Part shown: positions 51,172 to 60,745 of the stretch, in pieces
Layout: each line of letters begins with the position of its first letter
Position numbering within the stretch: position 1 is the first letter of the stretch
The notes under the pieces: model-generated
What the model was told of the DNA's origin: nothing
Database searches by the model: none
What the model saw: the letters and a program-made list of their open reading frames with translations, nothing else
Source: Saprospiraceae bacterium
Lineage (GTDB): Bacteria; Bacteroidota; Bacteroidia; Chitinophagales; Saprospiraceae
NCBI GenBank assembly: GCA_016714985.1
Contig: JADKBS010000005.1
Location: 366,501 to 430,500, forward strand
Direction of reading: 5' to 3'
Length of the DNA stretch: 64,000 nt
Made by a program: the position numbers and the translations under genes

Positions 51172-51729
51172 TTGAAACTATTTATGATGTGATGAAATAC
51201 TAATTATAGGATTGTGTCGTAGTTTCTGCAAATTTTAAAAGAATAATTAAATAAAACAAGTTATTCAGAATTCTTTTTAAAATAACTGCATTCAAATAGA
51301 GGAACATCATAGGGAAAGTCGTTTAAATATGAATGCTGACAATTTATGGTCAAATACGGCTTTGTGTGGTTATTGAGTTGAGTAAATGAAGATGTCTTGT
51401 AAAGATGATAGATGCCCTCATTGGAGCATTGCCACCCTCGGTTAAAACCGAGGGTTACAAGATGTTAGCTGCGATTTTGGGTTGTTTCCAGTATCCAGTA
51501 TCCAGCCCCCTCACCAAAAACGGGCCTCATCCCACTAGAAAATCATCCAAACAATGCAACAGCCAAAGCCATTTCCACGAAACAAAAACGACATCGCCAC
51601 CAACAAAAATCCGTTATTTTTTCTCCAGCCGTATTTTTTGCTTCAAACCGCCGTTCTGGAAAGCTTGCAACTTTCATTCCGATAATTAGCGGAACTGCAC
51701 TTCACGATAACCGATGTCTCCATATCTTT
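51172..51729. other. 558-bp intergenic region with two short repeats
   Basis: AT-rich, no gene recognised. It contains a perfect inverted repeat ACCCTCGGTT-AA-AACCGAGGGT (51434-51455) and tandem CCAGTATCCAGTATCCAG words at 51487-51504. An open frame at 51405-51689 has no protein-like features. Confidence 0.55.
51434..51455. repeat. Perfect 10-bp inverted repeat
   Basis: ACCCTCGGTT and AACCGAGGGT around an AA loop, without a T-run, in a gene-free stretch. Likely a dispersed palindromic repeat or a small structured RNA element. Confidence 0.5.
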
Positions 51730-52629
51730 TTATTTTGAGATGACGAGTTTGCCGCTCCCCAAAAGGCCACTGTCGCTCTCTACCCACCAAAAGTATATCC
51801 CCGATGTTATCGCTGGTAGGTGCAGGGAAACCTCATTTTCCCCAAGCGGCAGGGCTGATTGGAAAACTGCTTGGCCTAATTGATTGTGCAATATCCATCT
51901 GGCGCTGATGGGCAATGGAATAGGAAACGATAGTGCAATTCTGTCATTGGCCGGGTTTGGGTAAACTTGCACCGAATTTTCACTGCTGGAAAATTCGACA
52001 GCCGCGCTTGGCACACAATCCATTCCTTGTAAATGAATGACACCAGTTGCTGGTGTCTCATAACAACGAAGCGTGTGCGAGCAATCAAGCGGTGCAGATT
52101 TATTGGGGAAGGTAAAAAGTAAGGGGTTGTCGTAAATGCCCCCAATTCCTTTATAAACTTTGGTGTTTGAAAACCCCCATACAATGGGGGTGACACCTTT
52201 TGCTGACACTTCCTGGTAGTTTGGAAAATCTTGAAGTACTGTTATTATCACAGAATCAGTAAAGTATGCCCAATCGCATACTGGAATTTTCCAGGAAGCT
52301 CCAACTGGGGCATCGAAGTCGTATAGCAAATGAAATACATTCTCCTCATGGCTAAAGATATATACTTCATTGCCATCTTGATGGACAAAATAGTATTCTT
52401 GGCAAAATGGGCCTTGGTTGGTGGGGACGAGCGTACAGTACTTTCCCTGTATAATTGAATCCTCTGTTACCAATAATGTATAGTTCCCGTCCTCCCCATT
52501 TGGGTTTCCAAAGCAGGCAGCAGTGGCATGGATATACCATTTAGCTCCTACAGGTGCAAACGGAGGGATTTGAGCGACCAAATTTTGAAGCCCGTACAGG
52601 CAAATTAATGAGAAGATAAACTTTTTCAT
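51730..52629 (-). CDS. Secreted protein of unknown function with T9SS domain
   Basis: The start at 52629 (MKKFIFSLICLYGLQNLVAQ) provides a signal peptide; about 299 residues. The central part (FAPVGAKWYIHATAACFGNP, FHLLYDFDAPVGASWKIPVC) is a beta-rich domain seen in many Bacteroidota T9SS cargo proteins, of unknown role. The sorting domain begins VQVYPNPANDRIALSFPIPL and ends IYFWWVESDSGLLGSGKLVI. It lies 10 bp downstream of the next secreted protein gene, so the two probably form an operon. Confidence 0.8.
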   Translation of the reverse strand: MKKFIFSLICLYGLQNLVAQIPPFAPVGAKWYIHATAACFGNPNGEDGNYTLLVTEDSIIQGKYCTLVPTNQGPFCQEYYFVHQDGNEVYIFSHEENVFHLLYDFDAPVGASWKIPVCDWAYFTDSVIITVLQDFPNYQEVSAKGVTPIVWGFSNTKVYKGIGGIYDNPLLFTFPNKSAPLDCSHTLRCYETPATGVIHLQGMDCVPSAAVEFSSSENSVQVYPNPANDRIALSFPIPLPISARWILHNQLGQAVFQSALPLGENEVSLHLPAITSGIYFWWVESDSGLLGSGKLVISK

Positions 52630-52639
52630 GACAACGATT

Positions 52640-54157
52640 TTAATTTTTGATGAATTTCTCGGAATGGATAACCTCACGATGTTCTATTAGTTGCAAGAAG
52701 TAAACCCCTGCCGCCCATTCCCGCACAGGCACGATAAAAGTATCCCGTGGCGAATCGCTCTGAAGTTGCTTTACCACCTTGCCATTTGCATCCACGATGC
52801 GGAAACTGGCCCTTTGCGGCAGTATAGGAGAGCGAAGCTCAAAATTCAGGAAATCCGAAGTAGGATTAGGATAAATGGCCAGGGTCATCTCCACTTTTTT
52901 CTCGGTAGTGGCATTAGGCCCATCGTTGGCATTGCAGCCGGGGATGAGGCAGCCGAAAGAGTCGAGTTTCATCAGCCAACCGAGGTTCTCCAATGATTGA
53001 CCGACAATGACGTAACCGCCATCTGGTGTGGCTTTCAAGTCCACTGGCTCGTAATACCTATCTACCCCCTCAACAAAAGTAAAGTATCTTGCCCATAAGC
53101 TGTCGCCTTGGTTGGAAACTTTGAACACCCAACTGCCATATTTTGGCTCACCAAACGACTTGTCTTCCAACAAATTGCCGCAGGCTACAAAGCCAGCCCC
53201 GTCCGTTGCGGTTACCACCTTCGCCAGCCCCGTCCCTCCTGTATGCCTTACCCCTCTCAGCTCTCGCCCCCAAACTTGTTGATGATTGGCGTTCAATTTG
53301 AAAATATAGGAATGCCAACGCAATTGGCTGACACTCGCATTGATGGAATGTTCAATCCCCTTACCACTTGCTACTACCAGCCCGCCATCCGACGTTTTCA
53401 CCATCGAATAGGCTATGTCCCGCAATTGGCCGTTTGGAGATAAGTATTCCCATAATACGTTGCCAAGGCTGTCAACCTTGAAGATATAGGTGTTGCTTGT
53501 GAAGTTTTTGAGGTTTGTGTTCGTATTGTCCCGGTTGGCCCCAACTATTATACCGCCATCATCATCTGCCAATAACGCACCTGGAAGCTCATCTTTCTGG
53601 GGAATACCATAGGTTTTATGAAAATCAACATTCAATCCTGTGTCCAAAAAACTAAGCACCAACTGGTTGTTGTAGTCCGCTGATTCCACTGCATTGAGTA
53701 TATGATACTTTCCTGTAGCTGATTTGACAATCTGATAAGGTGCAAATATCAAGTTGTCAGGATGAGGGCTAAGGTACTCCTTGACAAATAAAGTGTCCCC
53801 CGAAGTTTTGAATTTAAAAATCCCTCCTTTTTGCAATGAATCCGCAACTTGTCCAATTTCAAGCAAATGGCCATCGTCAGTTTGGAGCATGTCGCCAAAC
53901 CATGCACCATACCATTTATTTGGGTTTATCAGCTTATTGGACAGCAAGCTATCCCCATTCAAGTCAAATTTTAGGAATATGGTGCCAATTGCGTTTGTGC
54001 TGTCCTGAACTATGCCAGTGACGTAATAACAGCTATCCGTTGGGACAACGCTCCTTAGAAAACAAAATGGGTAGCCGAAATTGGACTGGACATTGAATGT
54101 AACCTGCGCTGATACATAGTGGCTAATTAGGCAAAACGAAAGCAATAGTTTTTTCAT
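52640..54157 (-). CDS. Secreted beta-propeller-like protein with T9SS domain
   Basis: The start at 54157 (MKKLLLSFCLISHYVSAQ) is preferred; the frame extends to 54307 without conserved residues. About 505 residues. Repeats of the kind KTSDGGLVVASGKGI, ADDDGGIIVGANRDN and ATPDGGYVIVGQSLE mark a propeller of the type often found in T9SS cargo. The end is a sorting domain: LAIYPNPTSDFLNFELRSPI and AAGVYFLQLIEHREVIHSEK. It is followed by the next T9SS gene and preceded by the large beta-helix gene, also T9SS. Confidence 0.82.
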   Translation of the reverse strand: MKKLLLSFCLISHYVSAQVTFNVQSNFGYPFCFLRSVVPTDSCYYVTGIVQDSTNAIGTIFLKFDLNGDSLLSNKLINPNKWYGAWFGDMLQTDDGHLLEIGQVADSLQKGGIFKFKTSGDTLFVKEYLSPHPDNLIFAPYQIVKSATGKYHILNAVESADYNNQLVLSFLDTGLNVDFHKTYGIPQKDELPGALLADDDGGIIVGANRDNTNTNLKNFTSNTYIFKVDSLGNVLWEYLSPNGQLRDIAYSMVKTSDGGLVVASGKGIEHSINASVSQLRWHSYIFKLNANHQQVWGRELRGVRHTGGTGLAKVVTATDGAGFVACGNLLEDKSFGEPKYGSWVFKVSNQGDSLWARYFTFVEGVDRYYEPVDLKATPDGGYVIVGQSLENLGWLMKLDSFGCLIPGCNANDGPNATTEKKVEMTLAIYPNPTSDFLNFELRSPILPQRASFRIVDANGKVVKQLQSDSPRDTFIVPVREWAAGVYFLQLIEHREVIHSEKFIKN

Positions 54158-54210
54158 GGAAAAAATAGAAAGGGAAAGGGGGAGTCGCCCCCTTTCCCTA
54201 TTGTTGAGAA

Positions 54211-57200
54211 CTATTTTATCAAGACCAATTTTTGCGGGGCAACAAAGCCTTCGATATTGTCGGCTTTGAAATAATAGATACCAGAAGGAAGGCTTTTGGT
54301 TTCCCAACGCACCGTCCCAGATGAACCTTGAAGGGCGATACTCGCTACCAAATGGCCTTCCAAGTTGTGGATGGTAAGCAGTGACTCTTCTATGCCCTCC
54401 CTCAATTTGTAACGGAAATTGACTTCCTCCTTGCCAGGATTTGGAAAAGCAATGAGGTTTTCAGCATTGGCCATAGTGCCATTTCCATTTGGGCCCAATA
54501 AGGGCAAGCTTCCAAGTCCCACTGGGCTAATCTGATAATTGTAGCCATACTGGTGGTTGAGCAAGCCCTGGGTTTGGGCAGCAGCCCGACCCGTGCTATT
54601 GTCGGCAATGTTTTGAACCAACAGGATATCGGCAGCACCAAGTTCGTAAATGCCTTTTTGCTGTGACTTGAAGCTGATGCGCAGGTCGAGCCAATCTTCG
54701 TAGTCATTGTGCTGGGACAATGCATCGCCCGTCAAGTTGAAACTGGAAGGAATGGCATCAAATACCTGTTCTGCTATAGTGGTGTTGCCTTCCAGCATCC
54801 ACGATTCCACAATTGTGTACTCCGACTCCTTGCTGTCCTTGTTGTGCAGCCAGGTCCTGATTTTCGTCCAGTCCAAGTTTTCAGGGTCATAGAACTCGCT
54901 CCGGAGGATGCGGTCTGCCGAGCGGTGCATGATGCTGCGCTGCTTGGCCAAATCAGGGATGAGCGCCAAAGCCGCTGGACTGCCGCTTTGCAGGGCATCG
55001 TACTGAACACGCTTAGTCTGGTATTCCGATTTGGCGTTGTTGAACTTGGTGATAAAAAACTGTTCGTCTTCGCTTGACAACTCACCGTCGCTTTCTGCTT
55101 CTTCTTCACCACCACCGCTGCTAGTACATTCAGCCATTTCTAGCACAATAGAAGGGCTAATGTTTGAATAGTACTGTGGGATTTGGTTTGGCAAATCGAC
55201 GTGATAGTAATTGATTGGGCTTCCCCCTTGGTTAAGGAAATCTCCGTTGGCAGTGTTTACCTTGGAAAATTCATTTCCAGTAGCTTTACCTAGCCCCTGC
55301 TCTTGGCAAATGCCACCGGCAATTACAAAGAAATCGTACCTACAGTTCGTATTGGTATTGCACCAATATTGAAGCCCTTCGTCAACATCTTGCCCTTTAT
55401 TGTTCAACGTCGCATAGTCGGACGTTCTCATGTTCGTGAAGTTGTTCCTCCTAAGGATGTTTCCATCCGACCCCGTGTCGTAGGCCCAAATCCCGATATT
55501 GTTCCCGGTGTTGCTGGTTCCTGTCAGGCTGTTGCCCGTCACCTCGTAGCGGGTGCAGTTGCGCAGGGTGATGCCCACGGAGGGGCGGTTGGGCGGCCAG
55601 ATGCTGGAACCGATGCCCTCGATGATGTTGTCCCGTATGGAACAACCGTCCACGTTCCAGTTCTCGATGGACATAAAGTTGTTGTTGAAGTAGCTGTTGG
55701 TCACCCTGAAGCTGCGGTCCACCCCGTTGTCGGCACTTGCGACGATGGCCCGGCGGTAGTTGGTGAAATTGCTGCCATTGTGTACTCCAAAGCGGGCGTT
55801 ATGGGCGTTGATGGCAATAGGCCCTGAGACGTTGGACAGGCCGGGCGTGGTGGCGAAGGTGCAATTGTCGAAGGTGATGCCCCTGATATTGGTCAGCTTG
55901 AAATTTTCCGTGAACAGGAAGGGCGTGGCCGAGTTGTTCAGGAATTCGCAGTTGGTGAAGCGGCTGAGGCTGGAGAACTGGAGGTTGTAGAGGTTGGAGA
56001 AGGTGCTGGTGCCGCAACGGTCGAACACTGTGTTGTCGGCCAGCACGAGGGTAGGCGCACTGATAGTGAGCGGCTTCTCGGCCAATTCAATGGTGCTCCC
56101 ATCTTTGAGCCGCACCCTCGTCTGGTTGGAGGAGGGTAATTGTGGGGCATTGATGTCGCCGTATGCCACAATTCCCTGCCAGTGGTCACCATCACAGTTG
56201 TTGTAGAGCCTTGCACCCTCCACGGTGAGATGCCCTTGTCTTTCGACGATGATGGAGGCGTTTGCAGGAAACCCCACATCGCATTTTATGGTGAGCTTGC
56301 CGCCGGTTTTTACGATGACGTTGGAGCGGATTTGGCGGGGGTAGGCCCATAAAACATCTGCGCCAGCGGGAATAACCAAATCTGGTTCTGCAATTGAGCA
56401 ATAATAGTCAGTGGGAATGGTCATTGAATATTGATTTGGGCCAATCAAAAACCGTTCAAACAGTGGCTTTTTCTCAAAAAAGAAATGATGGATTCGGCCA
56501 ATTTGACACCGTGACAATGCACATCTTCCCCCTTCACATCCCATCTTGTTGTATTGAGATTGTATAGGAGTGTCGTCACAGAAATCACCGCCTGTAATAT
56601 GGGCCTGAATTGGAGAAATATGGTCAAGGCCCAGTACATGGAAGAACTCACCAACGATGGCTCCTCCAAGCGCGGCGTCGCTTCCCGGATAAGCGGATTC
56701 ACACCCGTTGTACCTATCAGGTAGGTTATCTTCATGAAAATCACGGTATGCACAGTAGCTGCCTGAAATTGTTGCAGTTGGAATGGTTGGACAGGTTGTC
56801 ATACCGCCGGTATACCCGCCAGGTTGTAATTGATAACAATCGTCTTCATCGGGATGATTGGGGTTGCCCGGAGGTTCTGGCTTCCAGGTGCCCCCTGTCA
56901 AATATACGTGGAATGCATTTTTTGATTCATCTGGCAACGTGTTAATATAGGTTGAGAACAAATTGCCAGCATTTGATGAAGTATTCCCAAAACAAGGCAG
57001 TGGAGCACCATAATAACCCCTTCCCCAAGCTTGGTTGTTAGGATGGAAAAACACATCTTCTTGGCCATTGAACACAAACCTGATTCGAGCGTCCTTCATC
57101 CAGGGCGACGAATCATCTGGGTCATCGCACAAGTTGCTATAAAATGCATTCAAACCATTTACCGGGTCATCAAACCAGGATTGAAGTATCGGGATATCAG

Positions 57201-57915
57201 CGCTCGTATAGTTCTCCGGGTCGGTTGGATGCACCATGCCCGGGTTGTTGGGGTCTTCTTTTTGGAAAACATGCAATATTACCTGTATGTAGCGTATTGG
57301 TGTTAACTCAGGAGCATCTGCATTGGGGGCGTAATTGATGGACTGGTCACACGCCGAGGTTTCGACAGGCCAACAGCTTGGAGGAGAAGTTTGGCCGCAA
57401 GCACCGTCAGGGCAGGCACATGCTGAGCACTGCATTGGAGCATTCATTTGGTTGCCACTGCCATCCAACATTACATGGATGGGCAATTCGCAGGCGGTTG
57501 TACCATTTGCATTGGTAATTCTTGCACCAATTAATATTTGCCTATCTTCTACATCCCTCGCTGTCTGAATTTGAACATCTTGAAAGGTAAACTCAGCAGG
57601 AGCGGTAATTTGAGAAACAGGTACCATATTGGTAGCATCACCTAAGAGCATCAGATTTCCTCCTTGAGGCAAGGGCCCCGAAAAACTGACCGTTATATCA
57701 ACCACATAATAATCATCTTGCCAGTCATCAGGGTCTGGGTTGACGCACCATTCAATGAAAGTGAACGATATGTCAGAAATGGTGCATTGGCCTTTAACAA
57801 AGATGCTTGTACTCAAAAGAAACATTGTTAGGAAGAAGTGAACAATGCTTTTTATTTCAAAAGTATTATTTCTTCCTTTTAGAAAACTAAATTCAGGTTG
57901 TTTCAGCTTTTTCAT
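54211..57915 (-). CDS. Giant secreted protein: M43-like inactive domain, beta-helix, T9SS domain
   Basis: The start at 57915 (MKKLKQPEFSFLKGRNNT) gives about 1234 residues; the upstream Met at 57984 is less likely. Layout: signal, an extra N-terminal beta domain, a Cys-rich hinge, an M43 cytophagalysin-like domain (about 190-490; RYIQVILHVFQKEDPNNPG, CDDTPIQ), a long right-handed beta-helix (about 500-880; many NNFTNM / DNTVFDRCG rungs), an acidic linker, a helical part and the sorting domain (IAFPNPGKEEVNFRYKL, SGIYYFKADN). The zinc motif reads GEFFHVLGLDH with Gly422 in place of the first His, so peptidase activity is unlikely. It is the intact paralogue of 1-3074. Confidence 0.88.
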   Translation of the reverse strand: MKKLKQPEFSFLKGRNNTFEIKSIVHFFLTMFLLSTSIFVKGQCTISDISFTFIEWCVNPDPDDWQDDYYVVDITVSFSGPLPQGGNLMLLGDATNMVPVSQITAPAEFTFQDVQIQTARDVEDRQILIGARITNANGTTACELPIHVMLDGSGNQMNAPMQCSACACPDGACGQTSPPSCWPVETSACDQSINYAPNADAPELTPIRYIQVILHVFQKEDPNNPGMVHPTDPENYTSADIPILQSWFDDPVNGLNAFYSNLCDDPDDSSPWMKDARIRFVFNGQEDVFFHPNNQAWGRGYYGAPLPCFGNTSSNAGNLFSTYINTLPDESKNAFHVYLTGGTWKPEPPGNPNHPDEDDCYQLQPGGYTGGMTTCPTIPTATISGSYCAYRDFHEDNLPDRYNGCESAYPGSDAALGGAIVGEFFHVLGLDHISPIQAHITGGDFCDDTPIQSQYNKMGCEGGRCALSRCQIGRIHHFFFEKKPLFERFLIGPNQYSMTIPTDYYCSIAEPDLVIPAGADVLWAYPRQIRSNVIVKTGGKLTIKCDVGFPANASIIVERQGHLTVEGARLYNNCDGDHWQGIVAYGDINAPQLPSSNQTRVRLKDGSTIELAEKPLTISAPTLVLADNTVFDRCGTSTFSNLYNLQFSSLSRFTNCEFLNNSATPFLFTENFKLTNIRGITFDNCTFATTPGLSNVSGPIAINAHNARFGVHNGSNFTNYRRAIVASADNGVDRSFRVTNSYFNNNFMSIENWNVDGCSIRDNIIEGIGSSIWPPNRPSVGITLRNCTRYEVTGNSLTGTSNTGNNIGIWAYDTGSDGNILRRNNFTNMRTSDYATLNNKGQDVDEGLQYWCNTNTNCRYDFFVIAGGICQEQGLGKATGNEFSKVNTANGDFLNQGGSPINYYHVDLPNQIPQYYSNISPSIVLEMAECTSSGGGEEEAESDGELSSEDEQFFITKFNNAKSEYQTKRVQYDALQSGSPAALALIPDLAKQRSIMHRSADRILRSEFYDPENLDWTKIRTWLHNKDSKESEYTIVESWMLEGNTTIAEQVFDAIPSSFNLTGDALSQHNDYEDWLDLRISFKSQQKGIYELGAADILLVQNIADNSTGRAAAQTQGLLNHQYGYNYQISPVGLGSLPLLGPNGNGTMANAENLIAFPNPGKEEVNFRYKLREGIEESLLTIHNLEGHLVASIALQGSSGTVRWETKSLPSGIYYFKADNIEGFVAPQKLVLIK
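54516..56352. repeat. Long direct repeat, copy B (partner at 1-1834)
   Basis: It encodes the beta-helix and most of the C-terminal half of the giant secreted protein. It is in the same orientation as copy A, 54.5 kb away, so homologous recombination between the two could remove the DNA between. The M43-like domains outside the block are only moderately similar. Confidence 0.9.
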
Positions 57916-58529
57916 GACAAAAAGCGTTTTGGGCACAAGTTTGGGATTTTGGTGCTTGGCCAAAAATTGGCATAATCCCACCATTTTTTCACCTTATTGA
58001 AACAGTACATGCCAGCCCCGGCGAGCCTGGGCAAGGGATGCACCTTCAAAAAAAGGTGAAAACCGGACTAAAATTAGCCATTTTTTTCCAATAACATCGA
58101 ACCCCAAGCAAGTGCAAGGAGTGAGTCCGCTGCGGTCGCCCCCTGTTGATTGGTGCAACGACCAATGAGCCAAGGTTCGCCGCTGGGCGATTTGAGAAAT
58201 TTGGTGAGTCTTACCTAAATGTACAGGTCGGAAAGGAATTGGGTTTTCCGAGTAAGCAGTGTCTTTTTTGCGCTTTTGTGCTGCCCCAGTTGGCAGGTGG
58301 TCGTTTTCAGCTTTACATTCGATGATGTATGGTATGTATCTATGGTACGGGGGCGGCCTGTGCACCGATCGCCAGTATTGGTGTTATTTTATACAGAATG
58401 TGCAGGAAGGAAACCTGTTTCAGTGTTTCGTTGAGCCTTGAATGCAAAGCTAAATAATCCGACCAAAAATTGCCACCGATAAATTATCGGTTAAATTTGC
58501 CCTTGAAAATCATTAAAAATTCAAAAAAA
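57916..58529. other. 614-bp divergent intergenic region
   Basis: Between the giant secreted protein gene (minus) and the XRE regulator gene (plus). Open frames on both strands (e.g. 57994-58365 minus) have no protein-like composition. A motif GGTGTTATTT at about 58380 also occurs upstream of the paralogue at about 3352, within weakly similar surroundings, which may be the remains of a shared leader. Confidence 0.45.
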
Positions 58530-58952
58530 ATGAGCAAGGAACTGGGTTTCAAGATTAGGCGGATGCGGGAAATCATGGGTGTGAAGCAGGAAGTTGTTGC
58601 GGACGGCCTCGGCATCAAGCAAAGCACCTATAGCGATATTGAGGCAGGCAAGATTGAATTGAAGGCTTCGGACGAAAGGTTCAAGAAATTGGCCGAACTG
58701 ATTGGAACAACAACGGAAACGATAGAAGCTTATGAAGAAGGGGCTACTGTAATTATTGTCAACCACAATGGAGGAGTCGGAACAGCAGCATATAATAACC
58801 AATTCACCATACAAATGATAGACGATTGGCAAAAACTAGGTGATTTGATTGCAATGCCTTTCAAGGAGCAGATAACGCTCCTTAAAGAACAGGTAGCTGA
58901 GCTAAAAGCAGAAAGGGATTTTTTACGCAACTTGGTGGAGAAGGGAAAATAA
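58530..58952 (+). CDS. XRE family transcriptional regulator with coiled-coil tail
   Basis: The start at 58530 (MSKELGFKIRRMREIMG) gives 140 residues. Residues about 7-63 are the helix-turn-helix: GVKQEVVADGLGIKQSTYSD with recognition helix SDIEAGK. After a short linker, the C-terminus is a coiled coil (KEQITLLKEQVAELKAERDF) likely used for dimerisation. Such small XRE proteins are common in Bacteroidota, target unknown. The divergent gap to the giant secreted gene makes that gene a possible target, by inference only. Confidence 0.85.
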   Translation: MSKELGFKIRRMREIMGVKQEVVADGLGIKQSTYSDIEAGKIELKASDERFKKLAELIGTTTETIEAYEEGATVIIVNHNGGVGTAAYNNQFTIQMIDDWQKLGDLIAMPFKEQITLLKEQVAELKAERDFLRNLVEKGK

Positions 58953-58959
58953 ATCACCT

Positions 58960-58988
58960 TCGCCCCTTCACCGTTCACCGTCCACCGT
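58960..58988. repeat. Degenerate tandem repeat (TTCACCG / TCCACCG words)
   Basis: CTTCACCGTTCACCGTCCACCG precedes the queG start directly. It is one of the recurring gap repeats. Confidence 0.5.
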
Positions 58989-59936
58989 TTGCCAACCACC
59001 GAAAAAAATACCGACCTCATCCGCACCGAAGCCCTCCGCCTCGGTTTCGACTTCATCGGCTTCGCCAAAGCGCAAGCCTTGGACGAAGAGGCCCGCCGCT
59101 TGGAGCAATGGCTGAACCTCGGCCACCACGGGCAGATGGGCTACATGGCCAACCACTTCGAGCTGCGAACCGACCCGACGAAGTTGGTGCCGGGGGCAAA
59201 ATCGGTCATCGTGCTCATGCACAATTACTCCCCAAAGGAACCTCAGCACGACCCCGCAGCGCCCAAGCTCGCCCGCTACGCCTACGGCGAGGACTACCAC
59301 CATGTTTTAAAAGGGAAACTGAAAGACCTGCTGCGTTTCATCCAAGAGAACATCGGCGAGGTGGACGGTCGCTGCTTCGTGGACTCGGCCCCGGTCATGG
59401 AGCGGGAATGGGCCAAGCGCAGCGGCCTCGGCTGGACGGGGAAGAACACCCTGCTCATCCGCCCTGGCGCTGGCTCTTATTTTTTCCTAGCGGAACTGAT
59501 TCTCGACCTCGAACTGAGCTATGATGCCGTTCCCATCAGCGACCATTGCGGCACCTGCCGCCGCTGCATCGAGGCTTGTCCGACCGAGGCTATCTCGCCG
59601 CAGGGCTACCTGCTGGATGCGTCAAAGTGCATCAGTTACCTTACCATCGAGTTGCGGGAAGCGATACCCTCAGAATTTAAAGGGAAGATGGAAAAATGGG
59701 CCTTCGGTTGCGACATCTGTCAGGAGGTCTGTCCGTGGAACCGCTTTGCGAAGCCCAATCAAGAGCCTGCCTTTGCCCCGAACCCCGACCTATTGGGCAT
59801 GAATGAGCGGGAATGGCACGAAATGACAGAGGAGGTCTTTGCGAAGCTGTTCAGAAAATCGGCTGTGAAGCGGACGAAGTACGATGGGCTTAAACGGAAC
59901 TTACGGTTTTTAAGTAGTTCGTTGAAATTAGTTTAG
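58989..59936 (+). CDS. queG: Epoxyqueuosine reductase
   Basis: Reduces epoxyqueuosine to queuosine in tRNA, with cobalamin and two 4Fe-4S clusters. The 315 residues include the N-terminal DUF1730 domain (FDFIGFAKAQALDEEARRLE, HHGQMGYMANHFELR), the PVMEREWAKRSGLGWTGKNT segment, and the cluster motifs HCGTCRRCIEACPTEAI and CDICQEVCPWN. The start is a TTG at 58989; no ATG lies in frame before conserved sequence (the first is within HHGQMGYM), so a non-ATG start is required. Confidence 0.93.
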   Translation: MPTTEKNTDLIRTEALRLGFDFIGFAKAQALDEEARRLEQWLNLGHHGQMGYMANHFELRTDPTKLVPGAKSVIVLMHNYSPKEPQHDPAAPKLARYAYGEDYHHVLKGKLKDLLRFIQENIGEVDGRCFVDSAPVMEREWAKRSGLGWTGKNTLLIRPGAGSYFFLAELILDLELSYDAVPISDHCGTCRRCIEACPTEAISPQGYLLDASKCISYLTIELREAIPSEFKGKMEKWAFGCDICQEVCPWNRFAKPNQEPAFAPNPDLLGMNEREWHEMTEEVFAKLFRKSAVKRTKYDGLKRNLRFLSSSLKLV

Positions 59937-60002
59937 ATTTCGATTTCAACGCAATCAACTGAATTTCAAGCAGTTGTCCAATCCCTGCCTGTCGGCAGAC
60001 AG

Positions 60003-60032
60003 GGTAAATCGTAAATCCAAAATCGTAAATCT
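60003..60032. repeat. Degenerate tandem repeat (TCGTAAATC words) after a small palindrome
   Basis: TAAATCGTAAATCCAAAATCGTAAATC follows the palindrome CCCTGCCTGTCGGCAGACAGGG (59982-60003). Both lie between queG and the convergent response regulator gene. Confidence 0.5.
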
Positions 60033-60078
60033 ACTTAGGACAATAACCCCGTAGGATTCGTCACAGCATGGGGCATCA

Positions 60079-60513
60079 TCAGTTCCAATGCTGAATCGTT
60101 TTTGGCGTCACGTTCGTAACCCCCCAAAAACTATGGATGGAAAGAATGATACGGTCAAGTTCGTTGAGGTCCATCGGTTTGTTGACATAAGCTTTGGCGC
60201 CCAATTCATAGCACAATGCCACATCCTTAGAATTATTGGAGGAACTGAACACGATGACGACTAAATTTTTCCATTCTTCTTTTCGGGAGAGCATTTCCAA
60301 AACCTCGTAGCCGCTTACACGAGGCATGTTCAGGTCGAGTAGTACGTAGCTTATGTCCTCGGGATTAACGGTTTCTAGTAAGGTGATGAACTCCTCCCCA
60401 TTTTCGCAGTGTATAATTTCGCAAGCAATGGCTTGCTCCTTATAAATAATTCGTGTGAGGTCTGCTTCCGCTCTATTGTCTTCAACCAGAATAATCTTCT
60501 TGGTGGATCCCAT
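60079..60513 (-). CDS. Single-domain response regulator (Rcp1-like CheY family)
   Basis: The start at 60513 (MGSTKKIILVEDNRAEADLT) gives 144 residues, one receiver domain. The acidic pair is Glu-Asp in VEDN, the phosphorylated Asp is in YVLLDLNMPRVSG, the Thr/Ser switch is in VVIVFSSSNN and the Lys in AYVNKPMDL. The spacing and the VEDNRAEADL start are typical for phytochrome-associated (Rcp1) regulators. There is no output domain and no histidine kinase nearby, so it probably works in a phosphorelay or on protein partners. Confidence 0.9.
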   Translation of the reverse strand: MGSTKKIILVEDNRAEADLTRIIYKEQAIACEIIHCENGEEFITLLETVNPEDISYVLLDLNMPRVSGYEVLEMLSRKEEWKNLVVIVFSSSNNSKDVALCYELGAKAYVNKPMDLNELDRIILSIHSFWGVTNVTPKTIQHWN

Positions 60514-60745
60514 ACCAGTTGTAATATTTAATTTGAGTGAGTGTTTTTCAAAATTCGCACGGCAAAGAAAAATAAAAAAATAACATTCAAATGCCGTTTC
60601 ATCCAAGGTTTTGACTGTCATTCCTTTGAAATGTCACAGTGGTTGGCAACTTTTGCTGCACTAGGGCATTATTGTCAAACTGTTGGGTTCAACCAACACC
60701 ATCGATGATTTTGAACGCAGCATTTATTTTTACAACTACCACAAC

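Noticed and set aside
57994..58365. 123-codon minus-strand open frame
   Set aside because: Composition rich in His, Arg and Pro without hydrophobic core or motifs; it lies in a divergent promoter gap.
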